DNA of 64,000 nucleotides from Pseudofrankia sp. DC12 (GTDB lineage: Bacteria > Actinomycetota > Actinomycetes > Frankiales > Frankiaceae). Within the stretch, counting starts at the first letter, position 1. Every line of letters begins with the position of its first letter. The translations under genes were made by a program, and so were the position numbers. The notes beneath the pieces were generated by a model. The model worked only from the letters and a program-made list of their open reading frames with translations. It was not told where the DNA came from and searched no databases. The stretch spans positions 616,978-680,977 of the forward strand of contig NZ_KQ031391.1 in assembly GCF_000966285.1 (NCBI RefSeq), in the 5' to 3' direction. Below, one piece after another: positions 45,142 through 52,658 of this stretch.

Positions 45142-46167
45142 TCACGACCACCGAAGGCCGTAGCACAGGCCCGACGCCAGCCGGTTGAACTGCGCGAACG
45201 CCTCGCTGACTCCGTCGAGCTCGACCGCCGGCAGGTCGACGGCGAGGTCCTCGACGGAGCGCAGCGGCAGGCCGTCCACCAGCTCGACCTTCGGGTCGGC
45301 GTCCTCGGGGAACCGGACCCGCAGGTCGAGCGCGTCGCACCGGATCGTCGGGTTGAGGGCGTAGCGGGGCGCCATCGGCTGCCCGGGCGGCACCCGCCAC
45401 ACGCAGCCGAAGTCGTGCCGCTCGTAGCGGCCCAGCGCCCGCGGCAGCCGCAGCACCAGCGAGTAATGCGTGTCGCCGTGGCGGTCGACCCGGACCATCC
45501 GGCCGCCGAAGAGCACATCGACGCCCAGGTCACGTGGCTTGGCGGGGGCGCCCGGCGGGCGTGGCAGGCTCATCGAGAGGGCCACCTCGCGCAGGCCGTC
45601 CTCCAGGGCAACGACCCGCCGGGTCTCCAGCAGCTCGGGCGTCGGCCCGTCGAGCCGCAGCACCGCCCAGACGCGTTCCACGTACCAGGCTCCGGATGCC
45701 GGGCCGGCGGCGGCGGGCAGCCGGGCCGGCGGCGGGGTGACCAGGCCGGCGGCCGTGCCGTCCCCGGAGCCGGGCCGGGCGTCCGGGACAGCGGGACCGG
45801 TGGCCGCGGCCGTCTCGGCGAGCAGCCGGAAGGCCTCCTCGCAACGGCGGCGGACCGTGCGCGGGTCGCGGTCGAGCTCGACCGCGAGCCAGCTGAGCCG
45901 GTCGGTCAGCAGGCGCTGGTCGGCACGCGGGTCAAGCGCGACGGCGACGGCGACGACGGTCCGCAGGTCGGCGGGCAGCGCGGCGAGGCGGCCGCGCAGC
46001 CACGCGACGAGGCGGGCCCGCAGCTCGATGCCGGCGGAGTCGCTCAGCTCGGCGTGCGAGCGCAGCGCCGGACCGACCCGCGCGCCCAGGTTCGCGGCGC
46101 GAAGCCCGCGGCCTCGCGCGAGCGAGCGCAGCTCGTCGTGAAGGGCAGCGGCATCAGAAGCGATCAT
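45142..46167 (-). CDS. Uncharacterised protein with helix-turn-helix-like segment
   Basis: 341 residues, soluble. The first 130 residues are helical: ELRARLVAWLRGRLAALPAD, DPRADQRLLTDRLSWLAVEL and DRDPRTVRRRCEEAFRLLAE. The last segment looks like a DNA-binding helix-turn-helix that reads consecutive Arg residues. The C-terminal 180 residues form a mixed alpha/beta domain with WYVERVWAVLRLDGPTPELLE and GGRMVRVDRHGDTHYSLVL. The family is not known to me. It is divergent from the two coupled genes that follow, so it may regulate them. Start could be ATG 46167. Confidence 0.6.
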   Translation of the reverse strand: MIASDAAALHDELRSLARGRGLRAANLGARVGPALRSHAELSDSAGIELRARLVAWLRGRLAALPADLRTVVAVAVALDPRADQRLLTDRLSWLAVELDRDPRTVRRRCEEAFRLLAETAAATGPAVPDARPGSGDGTAAGLVTPPPARLPAAAGPASGAWYVERVWAVLRLDGPTPELLETRRVVALEDGLREVALSMSLPRPPGAPAKPRDLGVDVLFGGRMVRVDRHGDTHYSLVLRLPRALGRYERHDFGCVWRVPPGQPMAPRYALNPTIRCDALDLRVRFPEDADPKVELVDGLPLRSVEDLAVDLPAVELDGVSEAFAQFNRLASGLCYGLRWS

Positions 46168-46503
46168 TGGTCATCTCGGATGGGGCTGGCGGCCGGACAC
46201 CGTAAGTCGGCCAGACCCCGTCAGGTCGAGGTATCTGAGCGTCACCGGACGTATCGGACAACAGTAGCGAAGCGCGGCAGCGACGGCGGGCCGAAACGCC
46301 CCGAAGCCGACCCACTGCGGTTCCTCCCTCCCCGAGTTCGCCGGCACGTCCGCCGAGCGGAGCCAGCCTTCGACGTCCCCCACCAGGCCTGCGCCCCGAT
46401 GGTGCTGCCTGTGGCCTGCAAATTTCACTATGCTGGCATTCGCCCGCAGCCGCACGGTTTCGGCGGGCGACTGGCTGCCATGGTGGGACACGGGGGATCC
46501 GTC
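46168..46503. other. Divergent promoter region between two uncharacterised genes
   Basis: 336 bases. The segment 46415-46445 (AAATTTCACTATGCTGGC) is the AT-richest stretch within several kilobases and contains a good -10-like TATGCT pattern for the forward gene. Similarly, 46245-46275 could serve the reverse gene. No ORF is supported. Confidence 0.5.
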
Positions 46504-47646
46504 GTGCGACTGACGGGGGAACTGGACGAGACGGCAGTGGCCGGCTGGTACCGGTCCGCGCGTTTCCGGCCCGGTCCCGCCCCACGCGAGTCGGGCGGGC
46601 TGGTGCAACGCCTGAACTGGCAAACCAGGACCAGGTACTACGAGACCCTGGTCGACCAGCTCGAGGCCACCGGCGGAACGACCAAAGGCCTCGCGCGCGA
46701 CGAGCTGGCCGCCGCGGCCGGCCAGCGCCGGCCGTCGACGCTCTACTACCTGGTGAGCCCACGCAGCCCCGGATCGCTGGCGGGCGCGCTGGTCGCCGCG
46801 TCGCCGCGCCGCCTCTACGAGAAGCAGCGCGGCGAGCGGGTGCTCGACCTCCTGATCACCGAGACCAAGGTGTGGAGCTACTGGCCACACCGCGAGGGCT
46901 GGCTCACCGCGCTGGACGACCTGACCGTCACCGACCGCTGGCTGGCGGCGGCGAGCCTGGTCCGGGTCGTCGCCGACTGGGCGATGGACTGCCGCGCCCT
47001 GGCCACGACCGCCGGCTTCGCGCCACCGGTCGCGGCCGTCGAGGACCTTCTCATGCTCGCCGACGGCGGACGGGACTGCGCCCCGGGTGGGAGGCCAGGC
47101 CATCCCGATCCGGCCGACCCGGCTGGCGGCCCCGCCGGCCCGGCCACGGCTGGCGCCGGCCGAGCGGGTGCCGGGGAGGCGCCACGGGCCGCCGGCCGCA
47201 AGCCGGGCACACCGGTCGACCCGCGTCTGGCCGAGGTGACCGATCTGCTCACGACCGTGGTGCGCATGGCGGTCGGCTCAACCGGGATCGGCCCGGCGTT
47301 CGTCCTCGCCGCGGTGCATCCCGCCCTCACGAGCCTGGTCTCCGTCGCCGGCCCCGCGACCGAGAAGGTCACCGCGGAGGTCGCCGACGTGATGACCCAG
47401 CTGGAGCACCAGCTGCCCCGGCTGTCCCCGGACGAGCGCGCCCGGATCGCCGACGAGCTGACCCCGCGGCTGCGTGCCATCCTCGCCCTGCTGGCGGACG
47501 CGGCCACCGGCTCGCCCCCGGCGGACACCTCGCAGGCCGCGGGCGAGCCTGGCCCGGCGGCCCGGCGGCCGGACGTCCCGCGGCCCGGCGACCCGGACCG
47601 GGCCGGCCCGGAGGCCGAGGAGCCCGGCGTGGGGGCGGGCCAGTGA
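46504..47646 (+). CDS. Uncharacterised helical protein, first of a coupled pair
   Basis: 380 residues from GTG 46504, which follows GGGGGAT with normal spacing; ATG 46480 is a weaker alternative. The N-terminus (WQTRTRYYETLVDQLEATGG, TKGLARDELAAAAGQRRPST) resembles a winged-helix-like unit. Blocks LYEKQRGERVLDLLITETKVW and WLTALDDLTVTDRWLAAASL follow. The middle is a Gly/Pro/Ala linker, and the C-terminal third is a helical domain (VTDLLTTVVRMAVGS, VADVMTQLEHQLP). No enzyme motif is visible. It is translationally coupled to the next gene. Confidence 0.6.
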   Translation: MRLTGELDETAVAGWYRSARFRPGPAPRESGGLVQRLNWQTRTRYYETLVDQLEATGGTTKGLARDELAAAAGQRRPSTLYYLVSPRSPGSLAGALVAASPRRLYEKQRGERVLDLLITETKVWSYWPHREGWLTALDDLTVTDRWLAAASLVRVVADWAMDCRALATTAGFAPPVAAVEDLLMLADGGRDCAPGGRPGHPDPADPAGGPAGPATAGAGRAGAGEAPRAAGRKPGTPVDPRLAEVTDLLTTVVRMAVGSTGIGPAFVLAAVHPALTSLVSVAGPATEKVTAEVADVMTQLEHQLPRLSPDERARIADELTPRLRAILALLADAATGSPPADTSQAAGEPGPAARRPDVPRPGDPDRAGPEAEEPGVGAGQ

Positions 47647-49025
47647 GCCGCTCCCCCGCCACCGGCGGCGCCGACGACCGCGGCGAGCTCGCCCGCCGCC
47701 TGCGCGGCCGGGCCCAGATGATGCTCACCTACGCCGACCACGCCGCCGACCCGCGGCCGCTCGTCGGGCTGATGGAGGAGGTCACCGACGTGCTCGGGGC
47801 GGACAGCCCGCTCGCGCTGCTGGTCGAGTACACCGTCGAGGAGCTGCGCAGCCGGACCCGTTCGGTGGTCGAGTCGGCCAGGGCCTGGGACGACCTGCAC
47901 GTCCGGGCCGACTCGTCGCTCGACCGCCGGGACACGACGCTGATGAGCATCAAGGCGCTGCACGCCCGGTATGTCCGGCTGTCCTGCGACGCGGTGGAAC
48001 AGGACGCGGCCGTCCAGAGCTACGAGGTCGAATGGCGCCGGCGGCTGGCCATCCTCGGCCCCTGGGCGCACCGGACGAGCACCGCGCACGGGAACCTGGC
48101 CACCGCGCTGCGCGAACGTGGTGGCGCCGAGGATCTGCGTCGCGCGTGCGTGATCGCCCGGCAGGAGATCTCGGTCCGGCTGGCCGTCTGGGGCCCGGAG
48201 CACTCGTTCACCTGGATCCCGCAGATCATCCTGGCCCAGTGCCTGCTCAAGGCGGCCGAGCGCGCCGTCCCGCGCCAGGCCGACGGCGCCGAGCCGGCCG
48301 GTCCCGCGGCCACTGGTTCCCAGGCCACCGGCCCCGAGGCCACCGAATCGGACTCCGACAGCGAGGCCAGGGCGGCTGACCCGGTCCCGGGGGTCACCGA
48401 TGCCGACGACGGCGGCGCGGGTGGCAGCTCGACCGGGAGCGGCGGGCCTGGCGAGTACCCACGGACGGCCCAGGACGACCTGGGCAGGCTGAAGGCCGAC
48501 CTCGTCGCCGAGGGCCGAGCGCTCGCGGAGGCGGTCGTGGCGGCGCGCCAGGACCGGTTCGGTCCCTCGTCGGGCGCGACGCTGCGTGCCCAGCTGGTTC
48601 GCGCCCACGCGCTGCTGCTCGGCGGGGAGCCGGCCGCCGCGGTGGCCGAGATCCGTTACGTTCTGGCGACCAGCCGCCGGGTCGGGGCGAACCTCGACCC
48701 AGGATGGCCGGAGCTGCTGCTCGCCCGGGCGCTGCTCGCCGCCGGTCTCGCCAGCGGCGACGACAGACTGGACGACGCGGTGCGCCAGGCCCGGGCGGCC
48801 GTCGAGGCCCGGCTGGGCCGCTACCCGGCCGGCACCGAACGGGTCGCCGAAGCGGAGCGGTTCGAGCAAAAGGCCAGGCTGCTGGCGAGCCAGGCGCAGC
48901 GCCAGCCCAACACGGCCGAGGCCGTGCCCGCGCCGGATGCCACGCCGCCCGCGGCCGGCCCGACAGTGCCGGACGAGGCCGGCTACGGCGGTGATCATAG
49001 TCCGGGCGCCGAGGTGCCCGGATAG
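47643..49025 (+). CDS. Uncharacterised TPR-like helical protein
   Basis: 460 residues from GTG 47643, overlapping the previous stop as GTGA. It has helical hairpins with tetratricopeptide-like spacing, e.g. HGNLATALRERGGAEDLRRA, IARQEISVRLAVWGPEHSFT, and later AQLVRAHALLLGGEPAAAVA then LARALLAAGLASGDDRLDD. The pattern resembles FxSxx-COOH-type or Tpr regulators, but no such neighbour exists. A 95-residue Ala/Gly/Glu-rich linker interrupts it at 215-300. Likely a protein-protein interaction scaffold for the upstream gene product. Confidence 0.6.
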   Translation: MSRSPATGGADDRGELARRLRGRAQMMLTYADHAADPRPLVGLMEEVTDVLGADSPLALLVEYTVEELRSRTRSVVESARAWDDLHVRADSSLDRRDTTLMSIKALHARYVRLSCDAVEQDAAVQSYEVEWRRRLAILGPWAHRTSTAHGNLATALRERGGAEDLRRACVIARQEISVRLAVWGPEHSFTWIPQIILAQCLLKAAERAVPRQADGAEPAGPAATGSQATGPEATESDSDSEARAADPVPGVTDADDGGAGGSSTGSGGPGEYPRTAQDDLGRLKADLVAEGRALAEAVVAARQDRFGPSSGATLRAQLVRAHALLLGGEPAAAVAEIRYVLATSRRVGANLDPGWPELLLARALLAAGLASGDDRLDDAVRQARAAVEARLGRYPAGTERVAEAERFEQKARLLASQAQRQPNTAEAVPAPDATPPAAGPTVPDEAGYGGDHSPGAEVPG

Positions 49026-49199
49026 GTTCAGGAGGTTCGCAGACCAGGACGCGGCCGTCCGCGCGGCCTCGGGCCCGACCGTGGCTGGCCCGGCCCGGCG
49101 TGTGCCGGCGCGGCGCCGGGCGGCGCCCCTGCCGCTCGGGGGCATCCTGGCCCGGGAGCAGGATGTGAACCCGGGCTGGCGACGCGCCGGAGCGCGCAG

Positions 49200-50156
49200 A
49201 TGACGGAGGTGGCGGTGGACACCGCGGCGACCGGCGAGGTCGGCTCGTTCCTGAGCCTGTTGGCACTTGAGGAGCCGGAGCCGGACCTCTTCCGCGGGGT
49301 CAGCCACGAGGGCGCGCCGCTGCGGGCGTTCGGCGGCCAGGTCGCCGCCCACGCGCTCGCCGCGGCCACGTCGACGGTCGAGCCGGGCCGCCCGGTCCAC
49401 TCGCTGCACAGCTACTTCGTCCGGGGTGGCGACACGACCATCCCGATCGACTACCAGGTCGAGCGGATTCGCGACGGCCGGTCGTTCACCACCCGCCGGA
49501 TCACAGCGGTCCAGCACGACGAGGCGATCTTCGTCCTGTCGGCGTCGTTCCACCGGCACGAGGAGAGCCCGGTCAACCACCAGCGTCCGGCGCCCAAGGC
49601 CGCGCCGCCGCCGGACGGCATGGCGCTGTTCGACGGCCGCCGGCGGCCGGACGACGAAGCCGGTGCCGCCGCGTCCCGGGAGGACCCTCGCGCCGACGAG
49701 CGCATCGAGGCCTGGGCCCGGCGCGGCTTCGAGGTCAGGGTGGTCGCCGGGTTCGGCATGGCGGGCAACGCGTCGAACGAGCCGTACACCGGTGGCTCCG
49801 GCACGGCGCCGGCCCGGCTTCGGGCCTGGCTTCGGGTCACCGAGAAGCTGCCGGATGACCAGCACACGCACGCCTGCGCGCTGGTCTACATCTCCGACCT
49901 GACGCTGTCGCACTCGATCATGGGGCCGCACGGCGGCCTGGCCGGTGGCATGACGCTCACCTCGCTCGACCACGCCGTCTGGTTCCACCGCCCGTTCCGG
50001 GCCGACGAGTGGCTGCTGTTCGACCAGGGCAGCCCGACCGCCTCGAACGGCCGCGGCCTGGCCTTCGGCGAGTTCTTCGACACCGACGGCATCCTGGTGG
50101 CCACGGTTGTCCAGGAGGCCCTGGTCCGCCCAATCCGACGGCCAACCGCGGGCTGA
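49200..50156 (+). CDS. tesB: Acyl-CoA thioesterase II
   Basis: 318 residues with two hotdog domains. FGGQVAAHALAAA and HSLHSYFVRGGDTTIPIDYQ are in the first domain. The second has YISDLTLSHSIM (D233), MTLTSLDHAVWFHRPF and VVQEALVR, supplying the Asp-Thr-Gln triad of E. coli TesB. It hydrolyses medium- and long-chain acyl-CoA in the cytoplasm. The middle Arg/Asp/Ala-rich insertion (about 145-175) is larger than in E. coli. A GGAG ribosome site lies eight bases before ATG. The interval before it (49026-49199) shows no gene. Confidence 0.95.
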   Translation: MTEVAVDTAATGEVGSFLSLLALEEPEPDLFRGVSHEGAPLRAFGGQVAAHALAAATSTVEPGRPVHSLHSYFVRGGDTTIPIDYQVERIRDGRSFTTRRITAVQHDEAIFVLSASFHRHEESPVNHQRPAPKAAPPPDGMALFDGRRRPDDEAGAAASREDPRADERIEAWARRGFEVRVVAGFGMAGNASNEPYTGGSGTAPARLRAWLRVTEKLPDDQHTHACALVYISDLTLSHSIMGPHGGLAGGMTLTSLDHAVWFHRPFRADEWLLFDQGSPTASNGRGLAFGEFFDTDGILVATVVQEALVRPIRRPTAG

Positions 50157-50217
50157 GGACCCCGGCTTCGCCGATCCAGGCCGCGTCAGAGCACCCGCGC
50201 GCCGCAGACACACAACA

Positions 50218-50247
50218 GGCCCGGCACAGGAATTCCTGCGCCGGGCC
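50218..50247. terminator. Near-perfect palindrome behind tesB
   Basis: GGCCCGGC at 50218-50225 pairs with GCCGGGCC at 50240-50247, and the middle CAGGAATTCCTG is itself a perfect palindrome; a single A/C mismatch separates the parts. It lies 62 bases after the tesB stop, where two convergent genes meet, so it could work on both strands. Confidence 0.7.
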
Positions 50248-50308
50248 CGTTGAGCGCTAACGGTAGTCACGTGGGGGTCCGGGGCTCGGCCCCGGAGCAA
50301 CATCACGA

Positions 50309-50349
50309 GGGAGCCTGGGAGCGCGCCGAAGGCGCGCGAACAGGCTCCC
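50309..50349. terminator. Long interrupted hairpin behind the FAD oxidoreductase gene
   Basis: Outer arms GGGAGCCTG (50309-50317) and CAGGCTCCC (50341-50349) and inner arms GCGCGCC (50321-50327) and GGCGCGC (50331-50337) are perfect, with three-base internal bulges and a GAA loop. It ends 30 bases after the reverse-strand stop. This is a likely terminator for that gene. Confidence 0.7.
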
Positions 50350-50380
50350 GCCGGTCGCGGCTCCCGCCGGTCGCGGCTCC
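50349..50380. repeat. Two 16-bp tandem repeats
   Basis: CGCCGGTCGCGGCTCC occurs at 50349-50364 and again at 50365-50380, running into the stop codon of the reverse-strand gene. Confidence 0.85.
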
Positions 50381-51918
50381 TAGCGGGAGCCGGCCACGCG
50401 GCTGCGGGCCGCGTCGAGGACCTTGCGGGGAAGAACCGGCGCGTCGCGGCCGGTGCCCAGCGAGCCAGCCGGCTTCGCGGACCCCGTCGAGCCGTCGGCC
50501 TTCTCCTCGTGGTACTCCTCCTCGACGTTGACCGACCAGACGTCGTGGGCGGTGCCCTTGACGATGTTCTCGGCGGTCAGCATCGCGGTGTACATCGAGT
50601 GGTCGGCGTTGTTGTAACGGAACATGCCGTTACGGCCGACCGGGTGGACGTTGCTCGCGTAGTCCGTCAGCCAGCCCCGGATCACGTCGACGTTCGCCTG
50701 GTACCGGTCGTCGTAGATCGGGTACGCCTTCGGCTGGCGGACGACGTAGCCGGCCTCGATGTCCCCGTAGCCGACCAGGCCGAGCTTCTCGAGCTCCTTC
50801 TTGCCTTTCTCGATGAGCTCCTCGTCGGGCGCCGTCCACTCGGCGTCGTTCTCGAACACCGTGTACTCGAGGCCCAGGACGTTGCGACCGTCCTTGACCA
50901 GGAACGGCGACCAGGACGCGAAGTTCTGGATGCGCATCGTGCGGACCGACGGGTCGTGAATGTAGATCCAGTTGTCGGTCCAGGAGACCGCGCTCGACGG
51001 CACGACCAGGGCCACGGTGAGGAAGTCGCGGTAGCGCAGGTCCTGCGCGGCCTTGAGCACCCGCGGCGGCACGGCCGGGCTCATGATCTCGATGAGCTGC
51101 GAGATCGGCATCGACGAGATCACGTCGGTCGCCGGGTAGGCGGTGACGCCGCCGTTGGCGTCCTCGGCGACGACCTCGAAGGCCTTGCCGTCCTCGTGCC
51201 GGATCTCGACGACCTTCGTCTCCATGTGGACCTTCGAGCCCTGCGCGACGACCTTGTCGCGGCAGATCTCCCACATCATCCCGGGGCCGTACTTGGGGTA
51301 CTCGAACTCCTCGATGAGCGAGGTGATCTCTTTCTGGTTCGTGCTCGGCTTGACCGCGTTGAGGATCGCGTTGCCGAGGTTCAGGCTCTTGATCCGCTGC
51401 GCGGCCCAGTCGGCCGGCATCTCGCTGACCGGAACGCCCCAGACCTTCTCGGTGTAGGTCTTGAAGAACGTGCGGTAGAGCCGCCAGCCGAACCGGGCGA
51501 CGAGCCAGCTCTCGTAGTCCGACTGGTCCTTCGGCGGGCTGATCCGGGCGCGCAGGTAGGAGGCGATGCAGATCGCGGCCTCCTGCGGGCCGAGGTTCTG
51601 CAGCGCGTTGACCGCCTTGATCGGGTAGTCGTAGTACTTGCCCTGGTAGAAGATCCGGCTCTTCCGGGGCCGCAGCAGGAAGTCCTCCTGGGGCAGGATC
51701 TCGTGCCAGAAGTCCTCGACCCGCTGGACCTTCGAGAAGAACCGGTGGCCGCCGATGTCGAACCGCCAGCCGTCCCGCTCGACGGTGCGCGAGATGCCGC
51801 CCACCTGGGTGTCGGCCTCGAGGATCGTCGACGGGATCCCGTACCGATGCAGCTCGTAGGAGGCCGTGAGGCCCGCCGGCCCGGCGCCGATGACGACGAC
51901 GTCCACGTTTTCCGACAT
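50380..51918 (-). CDS. NAD(P)/FAD-dependent oxidoreductase, UDP-galactopyranose-mutase-like
   Basis: 512 residues from ATG 51918. The FAD-binding motif GAGPAG is at 11-16, followed by [20 protein letters not shown] and [20 protein letters not shown], a block typical of the UDP-galactopyranose mutase/protoporphyrinogen-oxidase-like group. Other family features are [15 protein letters not shown] and [20 protein letters not shown], then KVWGVP. Such proteins often work in surface polysaccharide synthesis; true Glf is shorter (~390 residues), so the reaction is uncertain. GC usage is moderate with Lys-rich charged C-terminus. Its transcription probably begins in the 740-base region upstream. Confidence 0.82.
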   Translation of the reverse strand: MSENVDVVVIGAGPAGLTASYELHRYGIPSTILEADTQVGGISRTVERDGWRFDIGGHRFFSKVQRVEDFWHEILPQEDFLLRPRKSRIFYQGKYYDYPIKAVNALQNLGPQEAAICIASYLRARISPPKDQSDYESWLVARFGWRLYRTFFKTYTEKVWGVPVSEMPADWAAQRIKSLNLGNAILNAVKPSTNQKEITSLIEEFEYPKYGPGMMWEICRDKVVAQGSKVHMETKVVEIRHEDGKAFEVVAEDANGGVTAYPATDVISSMPISQLIEIMSPAVPPRVLKAAQDLRYRDFLTVALVVPSSAVSWTDNWIYIHDPSVRTMRIQNFASWSPFLVKDGRNVLGLEYTVFENDAEWTAPDEELIEKGKKELEKLGLVGYGDIEAGYVVRQPKAYPIYDDRYQANVDVIRGWLTDYASNVHPVGRNGMFRYNNADHSMYTAMLTAENIVKGTAHDVWSVNVEEEYHEEKADGSTGSAKPAGSLGTGRDAPVLPRKVLDAARSRVAGSR

Positions 51919-52658
51919 CAAGACTCAGCCGTTCCTTGGGGTGTAAGACGAGAGCGACGACGCCGTCCGCGCCGTCGGTGCACCCGCGGGCCCCGTACCT
52001 GGCACGGGGTGCGCCCCGAGTGATCCGCTTTGGTCACTCAACGCAACGGCACCGACGGCAGTGTCCCTCGCGGCGTACACGGAATGCCACCGGTGGGGGC
52101 GCGTCGCCCAGTGACGGGCGATCGGCTCACGCATCGTTGGCTCCGCTTCTGGTTCCAGGGATCGCGCGCGGGACGGACTGGTGCGGAAGCGGCCGGGGTT
52201 ATCCGCTTCGCGCACACTGTAACGGCCCGAACCGACGACGAATCGCACGGGTCCCGCTCCCAGCGCCCGGCCCGGCCCGGCCGGTGGAGCACGCCACGGC
52301 CCGACCGCGGGCCGCCCCACCACGCGGGTCCGGCGCTTGGCGCGCGGCTGGCCGCCCCCGCCGCGACCCACCGTCGACCGGATTGACCTCCGATACCGGT
52401 CACGAAATGTGACGAAGGAGGACTCCCCTGGCCGCGGATCCGCGGGCTGCCGGAACACCCGGTTTGCCGCATTTCTCGAACAGATTCCGCCCCCGACAGG
52501 CACCGCGCGACGCCGTGCCAGCGTTCGGACGGCCCGGCGTCCTCAACGCGGTGGGTAACGAATGCCACCATCGTGCCGCCGGGCCGCGCACCGCGACGGA
52601 GCCCGTCCTGGCACCCCGCCCGTGGCCGCCCGCGGCGGGGCCAGCCCGGCACCCGAGG
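51919..52658. other. Long upstream region of the FAD oxidoreductase gene
   Basis: 740 bases without a supported gene; open frames give biased peptides only. Two sites stand out: CACACTGTAAC at 52213-52223, which recurs with one change upstream of the next reverse-strand gene (55231-55241), and the inverted repeat GTCAC-GAAAT-GTGAC at 52399-52413, followed by an orphan ribosome-site-like GGAGGA. These mark a regulatory zone rather than a gene. Confidence 0.5.

Noticed and set aside
46878-50306. 1142-codon reverse-strand frame
   Set aside because: Runs antisense through three forward genes including clear TesB; Arg/Gly-rich shadow.
52038-52652. 204-codon reverse-strand frame before the FAD oxidoreductase
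   Set aside because: No ribosome site, no family features and mixed codon bias; treated as regulatory DNA.
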